In this document: positions 10,275-20,569 of the stretch, piece after piece
How positions within the stretch are numbered: position 1 is the stretch's first letter
Layout: each line of letters opens with the position of its first letter
Assembly (NCBI RefSeq): GCF_035994185.1
Contig: NZ_CP108538.1
Coordinates: 2,356,001-2,420,000, forward strand
Direction of reading: 5' to 3'
Length of the DNA stretch: 64,000 bases
From: Streptomyces sp. NBC_01217
GTDB taxonomy: Bacteria; Actinomycetota; Actinomycetes; Streptomycetales; Streptomycetaceae
Translations under genes and position numbers: made by a program
The notes under the pieces: model-generated
Told to the model about the DNA's origin: nothing
What the model saw: only the letters and a program-made list of their open reading frames with translations
The model's database searches: none

Positions 10275-10507
10275 GCGTTCCACCCTCTTCCAGAAGTTCG
10301 GGTGTGGTCTTTGCCAAGGGTTTCCTTCGAGTCTGCCCGACCGCGCAGGGGTTGACGGCCGGAACTCGATCATCGGCGTGGCGGATCGGGAAAACGGCGC
10401 ATGATACCCCCTCACTACGCACGGTAATGATCCAACATGCACGCTTTGATGCGCTATGTGAATCTGAACGCGGTCCTGGCCCCGAGAGTCCCCACAGGAG
10501 GAACACC

Positions 10508-10684
10508 ATGGCCAAGAACAAGAACCGCAAGCAGAGCAGCCAGCAGAACCGTGCGTCCGGCCCGGAGCGCGGCGCGGAAGAGTCCAAGAACGCGTACGAG
10601 ACGCAGATACAGCCTCAGTCGCAGGCCCAGGGCAGCCCTGCCGATGTTGCCCGTAAGCACCAGCGGCGCTTCGGCCACAACTGA
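10508..10684 (+). CDS. Small hydrophilic protein (58 residues)
   Basis: Short protein opening MAKNKNRKQSSQQNRAS, rich in Gln, Asn, Lys, Arg and Ser and ending ARKHQRRFGHN. No hydrophobic core, Cys or known motif is present, so it is likely disordered. A strong ribosome site (AGGAGG, 6 nt before the ATG) and a strong terminator right after the gene argue that it is real and well expressed. The composition resembles small hydrophilic proteins seen near dnaE in Streptomyces; function unknown. Confidence 0.8.
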   Translation: MAKNKNRKQSSQQNRASGPERGAEESKNAYETQIQPQSQAQGSPADVARKHQRRFGHN

Positions 10685-10722
10685 CCGGGTGGATCTCCGG
10701 TCCGGCCCCCGTGCCGGATGAC

Positions 10723-10761
10723 CGAGAGGGGCGCTCCCGCTTTCGCGGGGCGCCCCTCTCG
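10723..10761. terminator. Bidirectional terminator between the 58-residue gene and dnaE
   Basis: Near-perfect stem of about 17 bp (CGAGAGGGGCGCTCCCGC against GCGGGGCGCCCCTCTCG) with a TTTC loop, placed between convergent genes. No long T tract follows, as usual in this group. Confidence 0.85.
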
Positions 10762-10781
10762 TACGTCTGTCGCCGACCGGC

Positions 10782-13700
10782 TCAGCCGGCCAGGCAGGAC
10801 GGGCCGAGCAGCACCTTCAGGTCGCCGAAGAGCGCCGGATCGGGCTTCACCCGGTGCCGGTCGAGCCGGAGCACCGTGGTCTTGCGGGGGCCCTGGAGCC
10901 TGATCCGTACCTCGGTGTCGCCGCGGTGGCTGCTGAGGACCTCGCCGAGGCGGCTGACCATCGGCGGGGTGATCTTGACCGTGGGGATGGTCAGGACCAC
11001 GGGGGCGTTGGTGCCGGCCGACGAGATGTCGGGGACCTGCATCTCCATGGCGACGAGCCGGGGCACGTCCTCGCGCTTGTCCAGGCGTCCCTTGACGAAG
11101 ACGACGGTGTCCTCGACGAGCTGGGTGGAGACCAGCTGATAGGTGGCGGGGAAGAACATGCACTCGATGGAACCGGCCAGGTCCTCGACGGTGGCGATGG
11201 CCCAGGCGTTGCCCTGTTTGGTCATCTTGCGCTGGAGGCCGGAGATGATGCCGCCGACGGTGACGATCGCCCCGTCGGCGTGTTCGCCGCCGGTCAGCTG
11301 GGAGATCGAGGAGTCGGCTTTGTCGGACAGCACGTGTTCCAGGCCGAAGAGCGGGTGGTCGGAGACGTACAGGCCGAGCATCTCGCGCTCCTGCGCGAGC
11401 AGGTAGGACTTCTCCCACTCGATGTCGGAGAACTCCACGTCGAGCCCGAAGCCCGGCTCGTCGCTCTCCTCCTCGCCCATGCCGCCGAAGAGGTCGAACT
11501 GTCCCTCGGCCTCCTTGCGCTTGACCTGCACCACGTTGTCGATCATCGGCTCGTGGTGGGCGACCAGGCCCTTGCGGGTGTGGCCCATCTCGTCGAAGGC
11601 GCCGGCCTTGATCAGCGACTCGACGGTGCGCTTGTTGCAGACGACCGCCTCGACCTTGTCCAGGAAGTCGGGGAAGGAGCCGTACTTCCCCTTCGCCTTG
11701 CGGCACCGGATGATCGAGTCGACGACGTTCTGACCGACGTTGCGGACGGCGGTCAGGCCGAAGAGGATCACGTCGTCGCCCTGCGCGGCGAAGTTCGACA
11801 GGGATTCGTTCACATTGGGCGGCAGCACCTTGATGCCCATGCGACGGCACTCGTTGAGATAGACCGCCGACTTGTCCTTGTCGTCCTTGACCGAGGTCAG
11901 CAGCGCCGCCATGTACTCGGCGGGGTAGTTCGCCTTGAGGTAGGCGGTCCAGTAGGTGACCAGGCCGTACGCGGAGGAGTGCGCCTTGTTGAAGGCGTAT
12001 CCGGCGAAGGGGACCAGCACGTCCCACAGGGCCTGGATCGCCGCGTCGGAGTAGCCGTTCTTCTTGGCGCCCGCCTGGAAGAGCACGAAGTTCTTCGCCA
12101 GTTCGTCGGCCTTCTTCTTGCCCATCACGCGGCGCAGGATGTCGGCCTCGCCGAGCGAGTATCCGGCGACGATCTGGGCGGCCTTCTGTACCTGCTCCTG
12201 GTAGACGATCAGGCCGTAGGTCAGGCCGAGCGTCTCCTTGAGCGGCTCCTCCAGCTCCGGGTGGATCGGGGTGATCTCCTGGCGGCCGTTCTTTCGCTCG
12301 GCGTAGTTCGTGTGCGAGTTCATGCCCATCGGGCCCGGCCGGTACAGGGCCGAGACGGCGGAAATGTCCTCGAAGTTGTCGGGCTGCATCTGGCGCAGCA
12401 GGGAGCGCATCGGGCCGCCGTCGAACTGGAACACGCCGAGCGTGTCACCGCGGCAGAGCATTTCGTATGTCTTCGGGTCGTCCAGCGGGAGGCCGAGCAG
12501 GTCCAGCTTGACGCCCTTGTTGGTCTCCACCATCTTGACGGCGTCGTCCATGATGGTCAGGTTCCTGAGGCCCAGGAAGTCCATCTTCAGCAGGCCGAGC
12601 GACTCGCACTGGGGGTAGTCCCACTGTGTGATGGTGACGCCATCGGTGTGCCGCACCCAGATCGGGGCGTGGTCGACGATCGGCTCGCTCGACATGATGA
12701 CGCCCGCGGCGTGCACGCCCATCTGCCGGACCAGGCCCTCGACGCCCTTCGCGGTGTCGATGACCTTCTTCACGTCCGGCTCGTTCTCGTACATCCCCCG
12801 GATCTCGCCCGCCTCGCTGTAGCGCGGGTGCTTGGGGTCGGTGATGCCGTTGAGGTCGATGCCCTTGCCGAGGACGTCGGCGGGCATGGCCTTGGTGAGC
12901 CGGTCGCCCATCGCGTAGGGGTAGCCGAGGACGCGGGCGGAGTCCTTGATGGCGTTCTTGGCCTTGATCTTGCCGTACGTGCCGATCATGGCGACCTTGT
13001 CGGCGCCGTACTTCTCCGTCACGTACCTGATCACTTCGACGCGCCGGCGCTCGTCGAAGTCGATGTCGACATCGGGCATGGAGACGCGCTCGGGGTTGAG
13101 GAACCGCTCGAAGATCAGTCCGTGCTCGATCGGGTCGAGGTCGGTGATGCCCATCGCGTACGCCACGATCGAACCGGCCGCGGAGCCTCGGCCGGGGCCG
13201 ACCGCGATGCCGTTGTTCTTCGCCCACATGATGAAGTCGGCGACGACGAGGAAGTATCCCGGGAACCCCATCTGGATGATGACGTCCATCTCGTACTCGG
13301 CCTGCTTCTGCCGGTCCTCGGGGACGCCGCCGGGGTAGCGGCGGTTCATCCCGACCCGGACCTCTTCCTGGAACCAGGTGATCTCGGTGAAACCCTCCGG
13401 GATGTCGAACTTCGGCATCAGGTCGCGCTTCTCGAACATCCCGGTGGTGTCGATCTGCTCGGCGACCAGCAGGGTGTTGGCGCACCCCTGCTGCCAGGCG
13501 TCGGAGGAGTCGACGGCGTACATCTCGTCCGTCGTCTTGAGGTAGTAGCCCGTGCCGTCGAAGCGGAAGCGGTCCGGGTCGGAGAGGTTCTTGCCGGTCT
13601 GGATGCACAGCAGCGCGTCGTGCGCGGTGGCCTCGTGCGCGTAGGTGTAGTGCGAGTCGTTGGTGACCAGCGGCGGGATGTTCAGCTTCTTGCCGATTTC

Positions 13701-14321
13701 GAGGAGCCCGTCACGGACCCGGCGCTCGATCTCGATGCCGTGGTCCATCAGCTCCAGGAAGTACTTGCCCTCGCCGAAGATGTCCTTGTAGTCGGAGGCC
13801 GCCTGGACCGCCTCGTCGAACTGGCCGAGCCGCAGTCGGGTCTGCACCTCGCCGGAGGGGCAACCGGTGGACGCGATCAGGCCCTCGGACCACTGGGCGA
13901 TGGTCTCCTTGTCCATGCGCGGCCACTTCTGCAGCCAGCCCTCGGCGTACGCGTCCGAGGAGAGCCGGAAGAGGTTGTGCAGCCCCTTCGCGTTCGACGC
14001 CCAGATCGTCTTGTGGGTGTAACCGCCCGAACCGGAGACGTCGTCGCGCTTCTGGTGCGGCTGGCCCCACTGGATCTTCCGCTTGTGCTTGCGCGACTCC
14101 GGGGCGACGTACGCCTCGATCCCGATGACCGGCGTCACACCCGCCTTCTTCGCCGAGTGGAAGAAGTCGTACGCCCCGTGCAGGTTGCCGTGGTCCGTCA
14201 TCGCGATGTGCGACATGCCCATCTCGTTACAGGCGGCGAACATGTCCTTGAGCCGCGCGGCACCGTCCAGCAGCGAGTACTGGGTGTGGACGTGGAGGTG
14301 CGTAAAAGGCGGCTTGGTCAC
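10782..14321 (-). CDS. dnaE: DNA polymerase III alpha subunit
   Basis: Replicative polymerase of 1179 residues. The PHP domain opens with THLHVHTQYSLLDGAARLK (metal His at 8, 10 and 12). The polymerase core has the catalytic acidic motif PDVDIDFDERRR (Asp417, 419 and 421). A clamp-binding QFDLF motif lies at 941-945, and the OB-fold (VTVGGIISGLQRKMTKQGN) follows. The GTG at 14321 is chosen because GGAGG lies 9 nt upstream and the PHP domain starts at once. This is the DnaE1 type; in these bacteria the PHP domain may supply proofreading. The gene is monocistronic between a terminator and a divergent promoter region. Confidence 0.97.
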   Translation of the reverse strand: MTKPPFTHLHVHTQYSLLDGAARLKDMFAACNEMGMSHIAMTDHGNLHGAYDFFHSAKKAGVTPVIGIEAYVAPESRKHKRKIQWGQPHQKRDDVSGSGGYTHKTIWASNAKGLHNLFRLSSDAYAEGWLQKWPRMDKETIAQWSEGLIASTGCPSGEVQTRLRLGQFDEAVQAASDYKDIFGEGKYFLELMDHGIEIERRVRDGLLEIGKKLNIPPLVTNDSHYTYAHEATAHDALLCIQTGKNLSDPDRFRFDGTGYYLKTTDEMYAVDSSDAWQQGCANTLLVAEQIDTTGMFEKRDLMPKFDIPEGFTEITWFQEEVRVGMNRRYPGGVPEDRQKQAEYEMDVIIQMGFPGYFLVVADFIMWAKNNGIAVGPGRGSAAGSIVAYAMGITDLDPIEHGLIFERFLNPERVSMPDVDIDFDERRRVEVIRYVTEKYGADKVAMIGTYGKIKAKNAIKDSARVLGYPYAMGDRLTKAMPADVLGKGIDLNGITDPKHPRYSEAGEIRGMYENEPDVKKVIDTAKGVEGLVRQMGVHAAGVIMSSEPIVDHAPIWVRHTDGVTITQWDYPQCESLGLLKMDFLGLRNLTIMDDAVKMVETNKGVKLDLLGLPLDDPKTYEMLCRGDTLGVFQFDGGPMRSLLRQMQPDNFEDISAVSALYRPGPMGMNSHTNYAERKNGRQEITPIHPELEEPLKETLGLTYGLIVYQEQVQKAAQIVAGYSLGEADILRRVMGKKKADELAKNFVLFQAGAKKNGYSDAAIQALWDVLVPFAGYAFNKAHSSAYGLVTYWTAYLKANYPAEYMAALLTSVKDDKDKSAVYLNECRRMGIKVLPPNVNESLSNFAAQGDDVILFGLTAVRNVGQNVVDSIIRCRKAKGKYGSFPDFLDKVEAVVCNKRTVESLIKAGAFDEMGHTRKGLVAHHEPMIDNVVQVKRKEAEGQFDLFGGMGEEESDEPGFGLDVEFSDIEWEKSYLLAQEREMLGLYVSDHPLFGLEHVLSDKADSSISQLTGGEHADGAIVTVGGIISGLQRKMTKQGNAWAIATVEDLAGSIECMFFPATYQLVSTQLVEDTVVFVKGRLDKREDVPRLVAMEMQVPDISSAGTNAPVVLTIPTVKITPPMVSRLGEVLSSHRGDTEVRIRLQGPRKTTVLRLDRHRVKPDPALFGDLKVLLGPSCLAG

Positions 14322-14489
14322 GGCGTCGGGCCTCCGGGGAAACAGGCAATGACTGGCTGGGGGGACAGCGTGGAAGTCTACGTCTTGGAGGTGACAACCG
14401 AGGGGCACTCCCGGGTACGGTCGCGCGTTGAAGGGCTGAGAAGTCCGTCCCATTTGTCATGCACGTCAGGTACCAGGAGGCACCCAGAG

Positions 14490-15815
14490 ATGTCGGAAGC
14501 GCAGACCGGCGCAGCGCAGCGCGGGGAGCAGATTCTTGAGGTCTTCGACACCGCGTTCGGGGAGCTGCTGGCCGCCGATCCGGCTGCCTTCCGGGTCAAG
14601 TTCCGCAAGATGGCGGGCTCGGCGTTCGCCTTCTACCGGGGCACGGCGTGCCTGTTCTACAACGACCTGGAGCGGGAGCGGCACGGCGGCCCGTATCTGG
14701 ACGAGCGGACCGGCCGGGTGTGGATCCACGGCGATCTGCACGCGGAGAACTTCGGCACGTACATGGACGCCAACGGCCGGCTGATCTTCAATGTGAACGA
14801 CTTCGACGAGGCGTATGTCGGCCCGTTCACCTGGGACCTCAAGCGCTTCGCCGCCTCCGTCGCCCTGATCGGGTACGCGAAGGCGCTGGGCGACGACCAG
14901 ATCAGCGAGCTCGTCCGGATCTACGCGGCGGCCTACCGCGAGCGGATCCACGCCCTGGCGGCGGGCGCGAAGAACGACGAGGTGCCGCCGTTCACGCTGG
15001 ACACGGCGGACGGCCCGCTGCTGGACGCGCTGCGCGACGCCCGGTCGCTGACCCGGTTCTCGCTGCTGGACTCGATGACGGAGATCCGTGACTTCGAGCG
15101 CCGGTTCGCGGCGGGCGGCGGCTCGATCGATCTGGACGCGGCCACGCGCTACAAGGTGCTTGCCGCCTTCGACGGCTATCTGGAGACCCTGCCGGAGTCG
15201 AGCCTGACCCGCCCCGACTCCTACCGGGTGAAGGATGTCGTCGGCCGTCGCGGCATCGGCATCGGCTCGGCCGGGCTGCCCTCGTACAACATCCTTCTGG
15301 AGGGCAACAGCGACGCCCTGGAGAACGATGTGGTGATCTATCTCAAGCAGGCGCAGACCCCCGCGGTCTCCCGGCACATCACCGACGCGGCCGTGCGTGA
15401 CTACTTCCAGCACGAGGGCCACCGCACGGTCATCTCGCAGCGCGCCCTGCAGGCGCACGCCGACCCGTGGCTCGGCTGGACCGAGCTGGACGGGGCCGGG
15501 CAGCTGGTCGCCGAGGTGTCTCCGTACGCGGTCGATCTCGACTGGTCCGACATCGACGAGCCGGAGGAGATCGCCGCGGTCGTCGCGGACCTCGGCCGGG
15601 CGACGGCGACGATGCACTCCGCGGCGGACGACGAGAGCGGTCACTCGCTGGTGCCGTTCTCCACCGAGCGGGCGATCGACGCGGCGATCGCGGCGGACGA
15701 GGAGGGCTTCACCGGCCTGCTGGTGGACTTCGCCCACAGCTACGGCGCCCGGGCCCGCGCGGACCACCAGATCTTCGTGGACCTCTTCCGCAACGGCCGC
15801 ATCCCGGGGCTGTAG
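14490..15815 (+). CDS. DUF2252 family protein
   Basis: Protein of 441 residues. The diagnostic segments are FRKMAGSAFAFYRGTACLFYNDL (about 38-60), HGDLHAENFGTYMD (80-93) and NVNDFDEAYVGPFTWDLKR (101-119). The last two resemble the catalytic loop and metal-binding DFD of protein-kinase-like and aminoglycoside phosphotransferase folds, so a phosphotransferase-like activity is plausible but unproven. The ATG has CAGGAGG 9 nt upstream. It is divergent from dnaE and monocistronic as far as can be seen. The substrate is unknown. Confidence 0.9.
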   Translation: MSEAQTGAAQRGEQILEVFDTAFGELLAADPAAFRVKFRKMAGSAFAFYRGTACLFYNDLERERHGGPYLDERTGRVWIHGDLHAENFGTYMDANGRLIFNVNDFDEAYVGPFTWDLKRFAASVALIGYAKALGDDQISELVRIYAAAYRERIHALAAGAKNDEVPPFTLDTADGPLLDALRDARSLTRFSLLDSMTEIRDFERRFAAGGGSIDLDAATRYKVLAAFDGYLETLPESSLTRPDSYRVKDVVGRRGIGIGSAGLPSYNILLEGNSDALENDVVIYLKQAQTPAVSRHITDAAVRDYFQHEGHRTVISQRALQAHADPWLGWTELDGAGQLVAEVSPYAVDLDWSDIDEPEEIAAVVADLGRATATMHSAADDESGHSLVPFSTERAIDAAIAADEEGFTGLLVDFAHSYGARARADHQIFVDLFRNGRIPGL

Positions 15816-15869
15816 GGCTCCGCAAGCGGCCGGGCATTCCAAGGCCCCAAAAATCGCCTACAGGTTCGC

Positions 15870-16619
15870 ATGCGACACTCCTCGACGATGGACATATCCG
15901 GGACGCAGCTCAGAGTCGTTCGCGCGGCGCTTTTCACAGCGCTCGTCGTGACGCTCTCCGCTGCGTCCCATGTGCTGCTCTCCCGGGTCCCGCTGCCGCT
16001 GACCGTCGTCGCCCTGCTGGCCGGCGTGGTCTTCGCGGTGGCGTACGCGCTGGCCGGCCGGGAGCGCGGTTTCGGGGCGATCGCCGGGCTGCTGGTCCCG
16101 CTGGAGCTGGCGGCCGACACCGTCTTCACCACCGGCCAGCACCTCTGTTACGGCGCGGCGGGCGGCCCGGTCACGGGTCCGCTGCGCTGGGTCGGCGTCG
16201 ATGTGCTGTGCGGCGGCGGTGACCTCGGCGACGGTGCGTCGAAGATCGGCGGCGTCGGTGACGTCGGCACCCCGATCGCCTCGGTGACCGGCACCGGACA
16301 CACGGCGGCCGCGCTGCTGGCCTCGCCCGGCCCCGCGGTGCCGTGGCTGCTGCTCGCCGCCCATGTGACGGTCGGGCTGCTCGCCGCGGCCTGGCTGCGG
16401 CACGGCGAGTCCGCGCTCGCCGGTCTGCTGGGGGCGGCCGCGGTCCTGGCGTTCCGGCCGCTGCTGATCGCGGTCGCCGTGGTGGGTACGGCCCGCCGCT
16501 CCGTACGCCGCGGAGTGCGCCCCGCCGGACGCGGCCCGCATCTGCCCGTACACGCCCGTCTGCTCGTGCACTCCGTGGGACGAAGGGGACCGCCGCGCTC
16601 GGCCTGCGTCTTCGCCTGA
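15870..16619 (+). CDS. Integral membrane protein of unknown function
   Basis: Protein of 249 residues with hydrophobic segments near 18-38, 42-62, 68-88, 150-172 and 180-203, and a Gly-rich extracellular-like loop (GGGDLGDGASKIGGVGDVG) with two Cys nearby. The Arg/Pro-rich tail ends in ARLLVHSVGRRGPP. Alternative ATG starts at 15870 and 15888 lack a clear Shine-Dalgarno; a TACAGG element close upstream allows a leaderless transcript. It lies 47 nt before the DsbA-like gene and may be its operon partner. I do not recognise a characterised family. Confidence 0.7.
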   Translation: MRHSSTMDISGTQLRVVRAALFTALVVTLSAASHVLLSRVPLPLTVVALLAGVVFAVAYALAGRERGFGAIAGLLVPLELAADTVFTTGQHLCYGAAGGPVTGPLRWVGVDVLCGGGDLGDGASKIGGVGDVGTPIASVTGTGHTAAALLASPGPAVPWLLLAAHVTVGLLAAAWLRHGESALAGLLGAAAVLAFRPLLIAVAVVGTARRSVRRGVRPAGRGPHLPVHARLLVHSVGRRGPPRSACVFA

Positions 16620-16666
16620 ACACGTACACCCCGACGCCGTACCACCCACACCATGGAGAGACGAAC

Positions 16667-17482
16667 ATGAGCAAGCGCAACAGCCAGGCCAACAAGGCGG
16701 CGGCCCGCGAGCGTCTGCGCGCCGAGCGCGAGCGCCAGGCCAAGAGGGACAAGACCCGCAGGCAGCTCGTCGTCGGCGGCTCGATCGTCGCCGTCCTGGC
16801 GATCGTGGGCGCCGCCAGCTGGGGTGTCATGCAGCTGAACAAGCCGTCCCACTGGGAGGCGGCCGCGGACGCGAAGAACGTGACCGCGCCCAAGAACACC
16901 TCGGGCGACGACGGCACCACCGTCGTCATCGGCAAGTCGACCGCCAAGAAGACCCTGGAGCTGTACGAGGACTCGCGCTGCCCGGTCTGCGCCTCGTTCG
17001 AGCAGACCGTCGGCGAGACGGTGCACAAGGACGTCGACGCCGGGAAGTACAAGATCAAGTACATCGGTGCCACGTTCATCGACAACGGTGCGGGCGGCGA
17101 GGGCTCGAAGAACGCGCTGAGCGCGCTGGGTGCCGCGCTCGACGTCAGCCCGGAGGCGTTCCTCGACTACAAGTACGCGCTCTACTCCGCGAAGTACCAC
17201 CCGGAGGAGACCGACGACAAGTTCAAGGACGACGCGTACCTGATCAAGGTCGCCGACACGGTCGACGCCCTGAAGGGCAACAAGGCGTTCCAGAAGAACG
17301 TCGAGGACGGTACGTACGACAACTGGGCGATGAAGATGTCCGCGACGTTCGACAAGAGCGGCGTGCAGGGCACCCCGACGCTGAAGATGGACGGCAAGAC
17401 GCTCACCGGCGAGGGCACCGAGAACGCCCCCATGACCGTCGCCGAATTCAACACCGCGGTCACCAACGCCCTGAAGGGCTAA
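16667..17482 (+). CDS. Membrane-anchored DsbA-like thioredoxin
   Basis: Thiol-disulfide oxidoreductase-like protein of 271 residues. A basic cytoplasmic N-terminus (residues 1-32), one membrane segment (33-57) and an extracytoplasmic thioredoxin domain are visible. The active site is [11 protein letters not shown] (Cys105, Cys108), and the cis-proline loop is GTPTLKMDG near the end. It probably forms or isomerises disulfides in exported proteins; a Cys-rich secreted protease is encoded 2 kb downstream, but a link is only inference. The ATG has GGAGAG 8 nt upstream. A strong hairpin follows. Confidence 0.92.
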   Translation: MSKRNSQANKAAARERLRAERERQAKRDKTRRQLVVGGSIVAVLAIVGAASWGVMQLNKPSHWEAAADAKNVTAPKNTSGDDGTTVVIGKSTAKKTLELYEDSRCPVCASFEQTVGETVHKDVDAGKYKIKYIGATFIDNGAGGEGSKNALSALGAALDVSPEAFLDYKYALYSAKYHPEETDDKFKDDAYLIKVADTVDALKGNKAFQKNVEDGTYDNWAMKMSATFDKSGVQGTPTLKMDGKTLTGEGTENAPMTVAEFNTAVTNALKG

Positions 17483-17502
17483 TTCCGGGCGGCGGTTTCC
17501 CG

Positions 17503-17537
17503 ACGGGCGGGCGAACATCCTTTGTTCGCCCGCCCGT
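17503..17537 (+). terminator. Terminator after the DsbA-like gene
   Basis: Perfect 15-bp stem ACGGGCGGGCGAACA with its complement and a 5-nt TCCTT loop. The right arm overlaps repeated GTTCGC elements in front of phoD. Confidence 0.85.
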
Positions 17538-17567
17538 TCGCTTTACCGGTCAGTAGGGTTCTCGTCC

Positions 17568-19229
17568 GTGACCAGCCGACACCTTCCCTCGCCACTGTCC
17601 GCTCCCAGCCGCCGCACGCTCGTCAAGGCCGCTGCCGCCACCGCCGTCGCCGTCCCCGTGCTGGGCGCCGCCACCCCCGCGCGTGCCGCGGACGGTCCGG
17701 CCTTCCTCCACGGCGTCGCCTCCGGCGACCCCCTGCCCGACGGCATACTCCTGTGGACCCGTGTCACCCCGACCCCCGACGCCGTGCCCGGCTCCGGCCG
17801 CGGCGCCGATACGGCGGTGCGCTGGGAGGTCGCCGAGGACAAGGGCTTCACCCGGATCGCCGCCCGGGGCACGACCGTCGCGAAGGCCGCTTCCGACCAC
17901 ACCGTCAAGGCCGATGTACGCGGGCTGAGCCCGGCCACCGCGTACTGGTTCCGCTTCTCGGCGGGCGACGGTACGCAGACGTTCTCGCCGACGGGCCGCA
18001 CCCGGACCGCACCCGCGGCCGGTGCCACCACGCCCGGTGTGCGTTTCGGGGTGGTGTCGTGCGCCAACTGGGAGGCCGGGTTCTTCTCCCCGTACCGGCA
18101 TCTCGCCGCCCGCGCCGACCTCGACGCGGTGCTGCATCTCGGCGACTACATCTACGAGTACGCGTCGGGCGCCTACCCGGCCGCGAAGTACGTCGTACGG
18201 CCGCACGAGCCGAGGCACGAGATCCTCACCCTCGCCGACTACCGCACCCGGCACGGCAATTACAAGACGGACACCGACCTCCAGACCCTGCACGCCACCC
18301 ACCCGGTGATCGCGATCTGGGACGACCACGAGTTCGCCAACGACGCCTGGTCGGGCGGGGCCGAGAACCACACCCCGGGCACGGAGGGCGCCTGGGCCGA
18401 CCGGGCGGCGGGCGCCAAGCAGGCGTACTTCGAGTGGATGCCGGTCCGCGCCTCCACCGAGGGCACGGTCTACCGGCGGCTGCGCTTCGGCAACCTGGCC
18501 GATCTCCACCTCCTCGATCTGCGCACCTTCCGCTCCCAGCAGTCGACGATCGGCAACGGCTCGGTCGACGACCCGGACCGCACGATCACCGGCCGGGCAC
18601 AGCTGGACTGGCTGAAGTCGGGCCTGGCCGGCTCGGACGCCACCTGGAAGCTGGTCGGTACGTCCGTGATGATCTCGCCGGTCGCGTTCGGCTCCGTACC
18701 CGCGCATCTGCTGGAGCCGCTGGCCGGGTTGCTGGGGCTGCCCACGGAGGGTCTCGCCGTCAACGTCGACCAGTGGGACGGCTACACGGACGACCGCAAG
18801 GAGCTGATCGCGCATCTGCGGGACCGGTCGATCACCAACACGGTCTTCCTGACCGGCGACATCCACATGGCGTGGGCCAATAACGTGCCGGTGAAGGCCG
18901 CGACGTACCCGCTCTCGGCGTCGGCCGCCACCGAGTTCGTGGTGACGTCGGTGACCTCGGACAATCTCGACGACATCCTCCATGTGGCGCCGCAGACCGT
19001 CTCGGTGGTCGCCGCCGCCGCGGTCAAGGCCGCCAACCGCCATGTGAAGTGGGTGGACATGGACTCGCACGGCTACGGCGTCCTGGATGTGACTGCCGAG
19101 CGTTCGCAGATGGACTACTACGTGGTCTCCGACAGGACGAAGCAGGACGCGACCTCCGCCTGGACGCGTTCGTACCGGACGCTCAGCGGAACGCAGAAGG
19201 TCGAGCGGGTGGACCGCCCGGTGCGTTGA
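17568..19229 (+). CDS. phoD: Secreted PhoD-type alkaline phosphatase
   Basis: Phosphodiesterase/phosphomonoesterase of 553 residues exported by the Tat system: SRRTLVK (14-20), a hydrophobic stretch and cleavage after TPARA. Metal-site motifs are [27 protein letters not shown] and LTGDIHMAW. An N-terminal fibronectin-like domain (residues about 45-145) precedes the catalytic domain, as in Bacillus PhoD. It scavenges phosphate outside the cell. The GTG has no Shine-Dalgarno; TAGGGT 8 nt upstream suggests a leaderless message. Direct GTTCGC elements upstream might be weak PHO boxes. Assignment is firm; phosphate control is expected from the family only. Confidence 0.93.
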   Translation: MTSRHLPSPLSAPSRRTLVKAAAATAVAVPVLGAATPARAADGPAFLHGVASGDPLPDGILLWTRVTPTPDAVPGSGRGADTAVRWEVAEDKGFTRIAARGTTVAKAASDHTVKADVRGLSPATAYWFRFSAGDGTQTFSPTGRTRTAPAAGATTPGVRFGVVSCANWEAGFFSPYRHLAARADLDAVLHLGDYIYEYASGAYPAAKYVVRPHEPRHEILTLADYRTRHGNYKTDTDLQTLHATHPVIAIWDDHEFANDAWSGGAENHTPGTEGAWADRAAGAKQAYFEWMPVRASTEGTVYRRLRFGNLADLHLLDLRTFRSQQSTIGNGSVDDPDRTITGRAQLDWLKSGLAGSDATWKLVGTSVMISPVAFGSVPAHLLEPLAGLLGLPTEGLAVNVDQWDGYTDDRKELIAHLRDRSITNTVFLTGDIHMAWANNVPVKAATYPLSASAATEFVVTSVTSDNLDDILHVAPQTVSVVAAAAVKAANRHVKWVDMDSHGYGVLDVTAERSQMDYYVVSDRTKQDATSAWTRSYRTLSGTQKVERVDRPVR

Positions 19230-19280
19230 GGGTCTGTTTTCAGCCACCGAGGCTCATGTTGACGGCGCATTACATCGCTA

Positions 19281-19327
19281 CGGCGGGTGGTGTGTCCTCC
19301 GGCTCCAATGGGGACACACCACCGCCG
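19281..19327 (+). terminator. Terminator after phoD
   Basis: Stem CGGCGGGTGGTGTGTCC against GGACACACCACCGCCG with one bulged G and a 14-nt loop, 52 nt after the phoD stop. The remaining spacer to 19513 is AT-richer and would hold the protease promoter; I see no further clear element. Confidence 0.75.
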
Positions 19328-19513
19328 GGGTAACGCCGGACGTTACGTCCGCATCTCAAACTCTGGAACGCACAGAATTATTTCTCCCCCTTCCCCCGGT
19401 TTGCCCCATGAATCATTGGGCCTGATCGATTCTCCTCAAGATCTGACATGCGCACGTAATCTCCCGGCGGCAGGTGAGGAAATCCCTCCCCCACACATCC
19501 GCGAGGAGTCCCT

Positions 19514-20518
19514 GTGCGCGCTCTTGCCCGTATATCGCCACGTCTGCGTCACCGTGCGATCGGCACCGCCGTCCTGGCCGGAACGCTGGCCCTGGCACCG
19601 CTTTCCGCCACCACCGGCTCCGCCGCCGCGAAGGCGACGGTCTCCTCCGCGTCCGCCGCGTCGAACGCCGAGAAGTGCGCGAGCGAGGCAAGCACCAGCG
19701 CCACCGCACGCGAGGCCCGCCCCTCGGGCACCGAGCACGCCGCCGACCCCAATGAGCTCACGACGTCCCAGGCCAAGGCCATGGATGCCCAGCTCAAGGA
19801 GAGACTCGCCGACCGCCGGGTCAGCGGCTCCACGCTCGCCGCCGGAGCGACCGTCCCGGTCTACTTCCACGTCATCCACTCCGGCACCACGGGCAAGCTC
19901 ACCTCGGGCGACATCAGCAGCCAGATGAACGTGCTGAACGCGGCCTACAGCGGCCAGGGAACGGGCAACACCGACTCCGGCTTCCAGTTCTCGCTGGCCG
20001 GCACCGACTACACCGACAACGCCTCCTGGTACAACCTCTCCTCGGGCTCGTCCGCCGAGAGGGCGATGAAGACGGCGCTGCGCAAGGGCGGTGCGAACGC
20101 GCTCAACGTCTACACCGCCAACCTCGGCGGCGGGCTGCTCGGCTGGGCCACCTTCCCCAGCTCGTACAACTCCAGCCCGAGCATGGACGGCGTCGTCGTC
20201 CTGGACGCCTCGCTGCCCGGCGGTTCGGCCACCAACTACGACGAGGGCGACACCGCGACCCACGAGGTCGGCCACTGGATGGGGCTCTACCACACCTTCC
20301 AGGGCGGCTGTAACGGCAACGGCGACTACGTCTCCGACACACCCGCCGAGAAGAGCGCCGCGTTCGAGTGCCCGACCGGGCGCGACACCTGCGCCAACAA
20401 GACGGGGGTCGACCCGATCCACAACTTCATGGACTACACCTACGACTCCTGCATGTACCAGTTCACCGCGGGCCAGGTGCAGCGGATGAGCGACAGCTGG
20501 ACCGCCTACCGCGGATGA
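19514..20518 (+). CDS. Secreted M43-type zinc metalloprotease
   Basis: Protein of 334 residues with a Sec signal peptide ([26 protein letters not shown]), a pro-like region and a catalytic domain of the pappalysin/cytophagalysin type. The metzincin site is [11 protein letters not shown] (His250, 254 and 260) and the Met-turn is NFMDY (about 303-307). Several Cys ([23 protein letters not shown]) suggest disulfides. The GTG start has AGGAG 6 nt upstream. It is flanked by terminators, so it is monocistronic. It probably degrades extracellular protein; the substrate is unknown. Confidence 0.93.
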   Translation: MRALARISPRLRHRAIGTAVLAGTLALAPLSATTGSAAAKATVSSASAASNAEKCASEASTSATAREARPSGTEHAADPNELTTSQAKAMDAQLKERLADRRVSGSTLAAGATVPVYFHVIHSGTTGKLTSGDISSQMNVLNAAYSGQGTGNTDSGFQFSLAGTDYTDNASWYNLSSGSSAERAMKTALRKGGANALNVYTANLGGGLLGWATFPSSYNSSPSMDGVVVLDASLPGGSATNYDEGDTATHEVGHWMGLYHTFQGGCNGNGDYVSDTPAEKSAAFECPTGRDTCANKTGVDPIHNFMDYTYDSCMYQFTAGQVQRMSDSWTAYRG

Positions 20519-20534
20519 TCCGTCCTGTCCGTCC

Positions 20535-20563
20535 GAAGGGCCCCGCACCGCGCGGGGCCCTTC
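20535..20563. terminator. Bidirectional terminator between protease and hydrolase
   Basis: Perfect 12-bp stem GAAGGGCCCCGC with its complement around a 5-nt loop, between convergent genes. Confidence 0.85.
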
Positions 20564-20569
20564 GCTCGC

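Noticed and set aside
10854..15815. Open frame of 1653 codons on the plus strand across dnaE and into the DUF2252 gene
   Set aside because: The part before 14490 is antisense to dnaE and has no family similarity; such frames are normal in DNA this rich in GC. Only the DUF2252 part is real.
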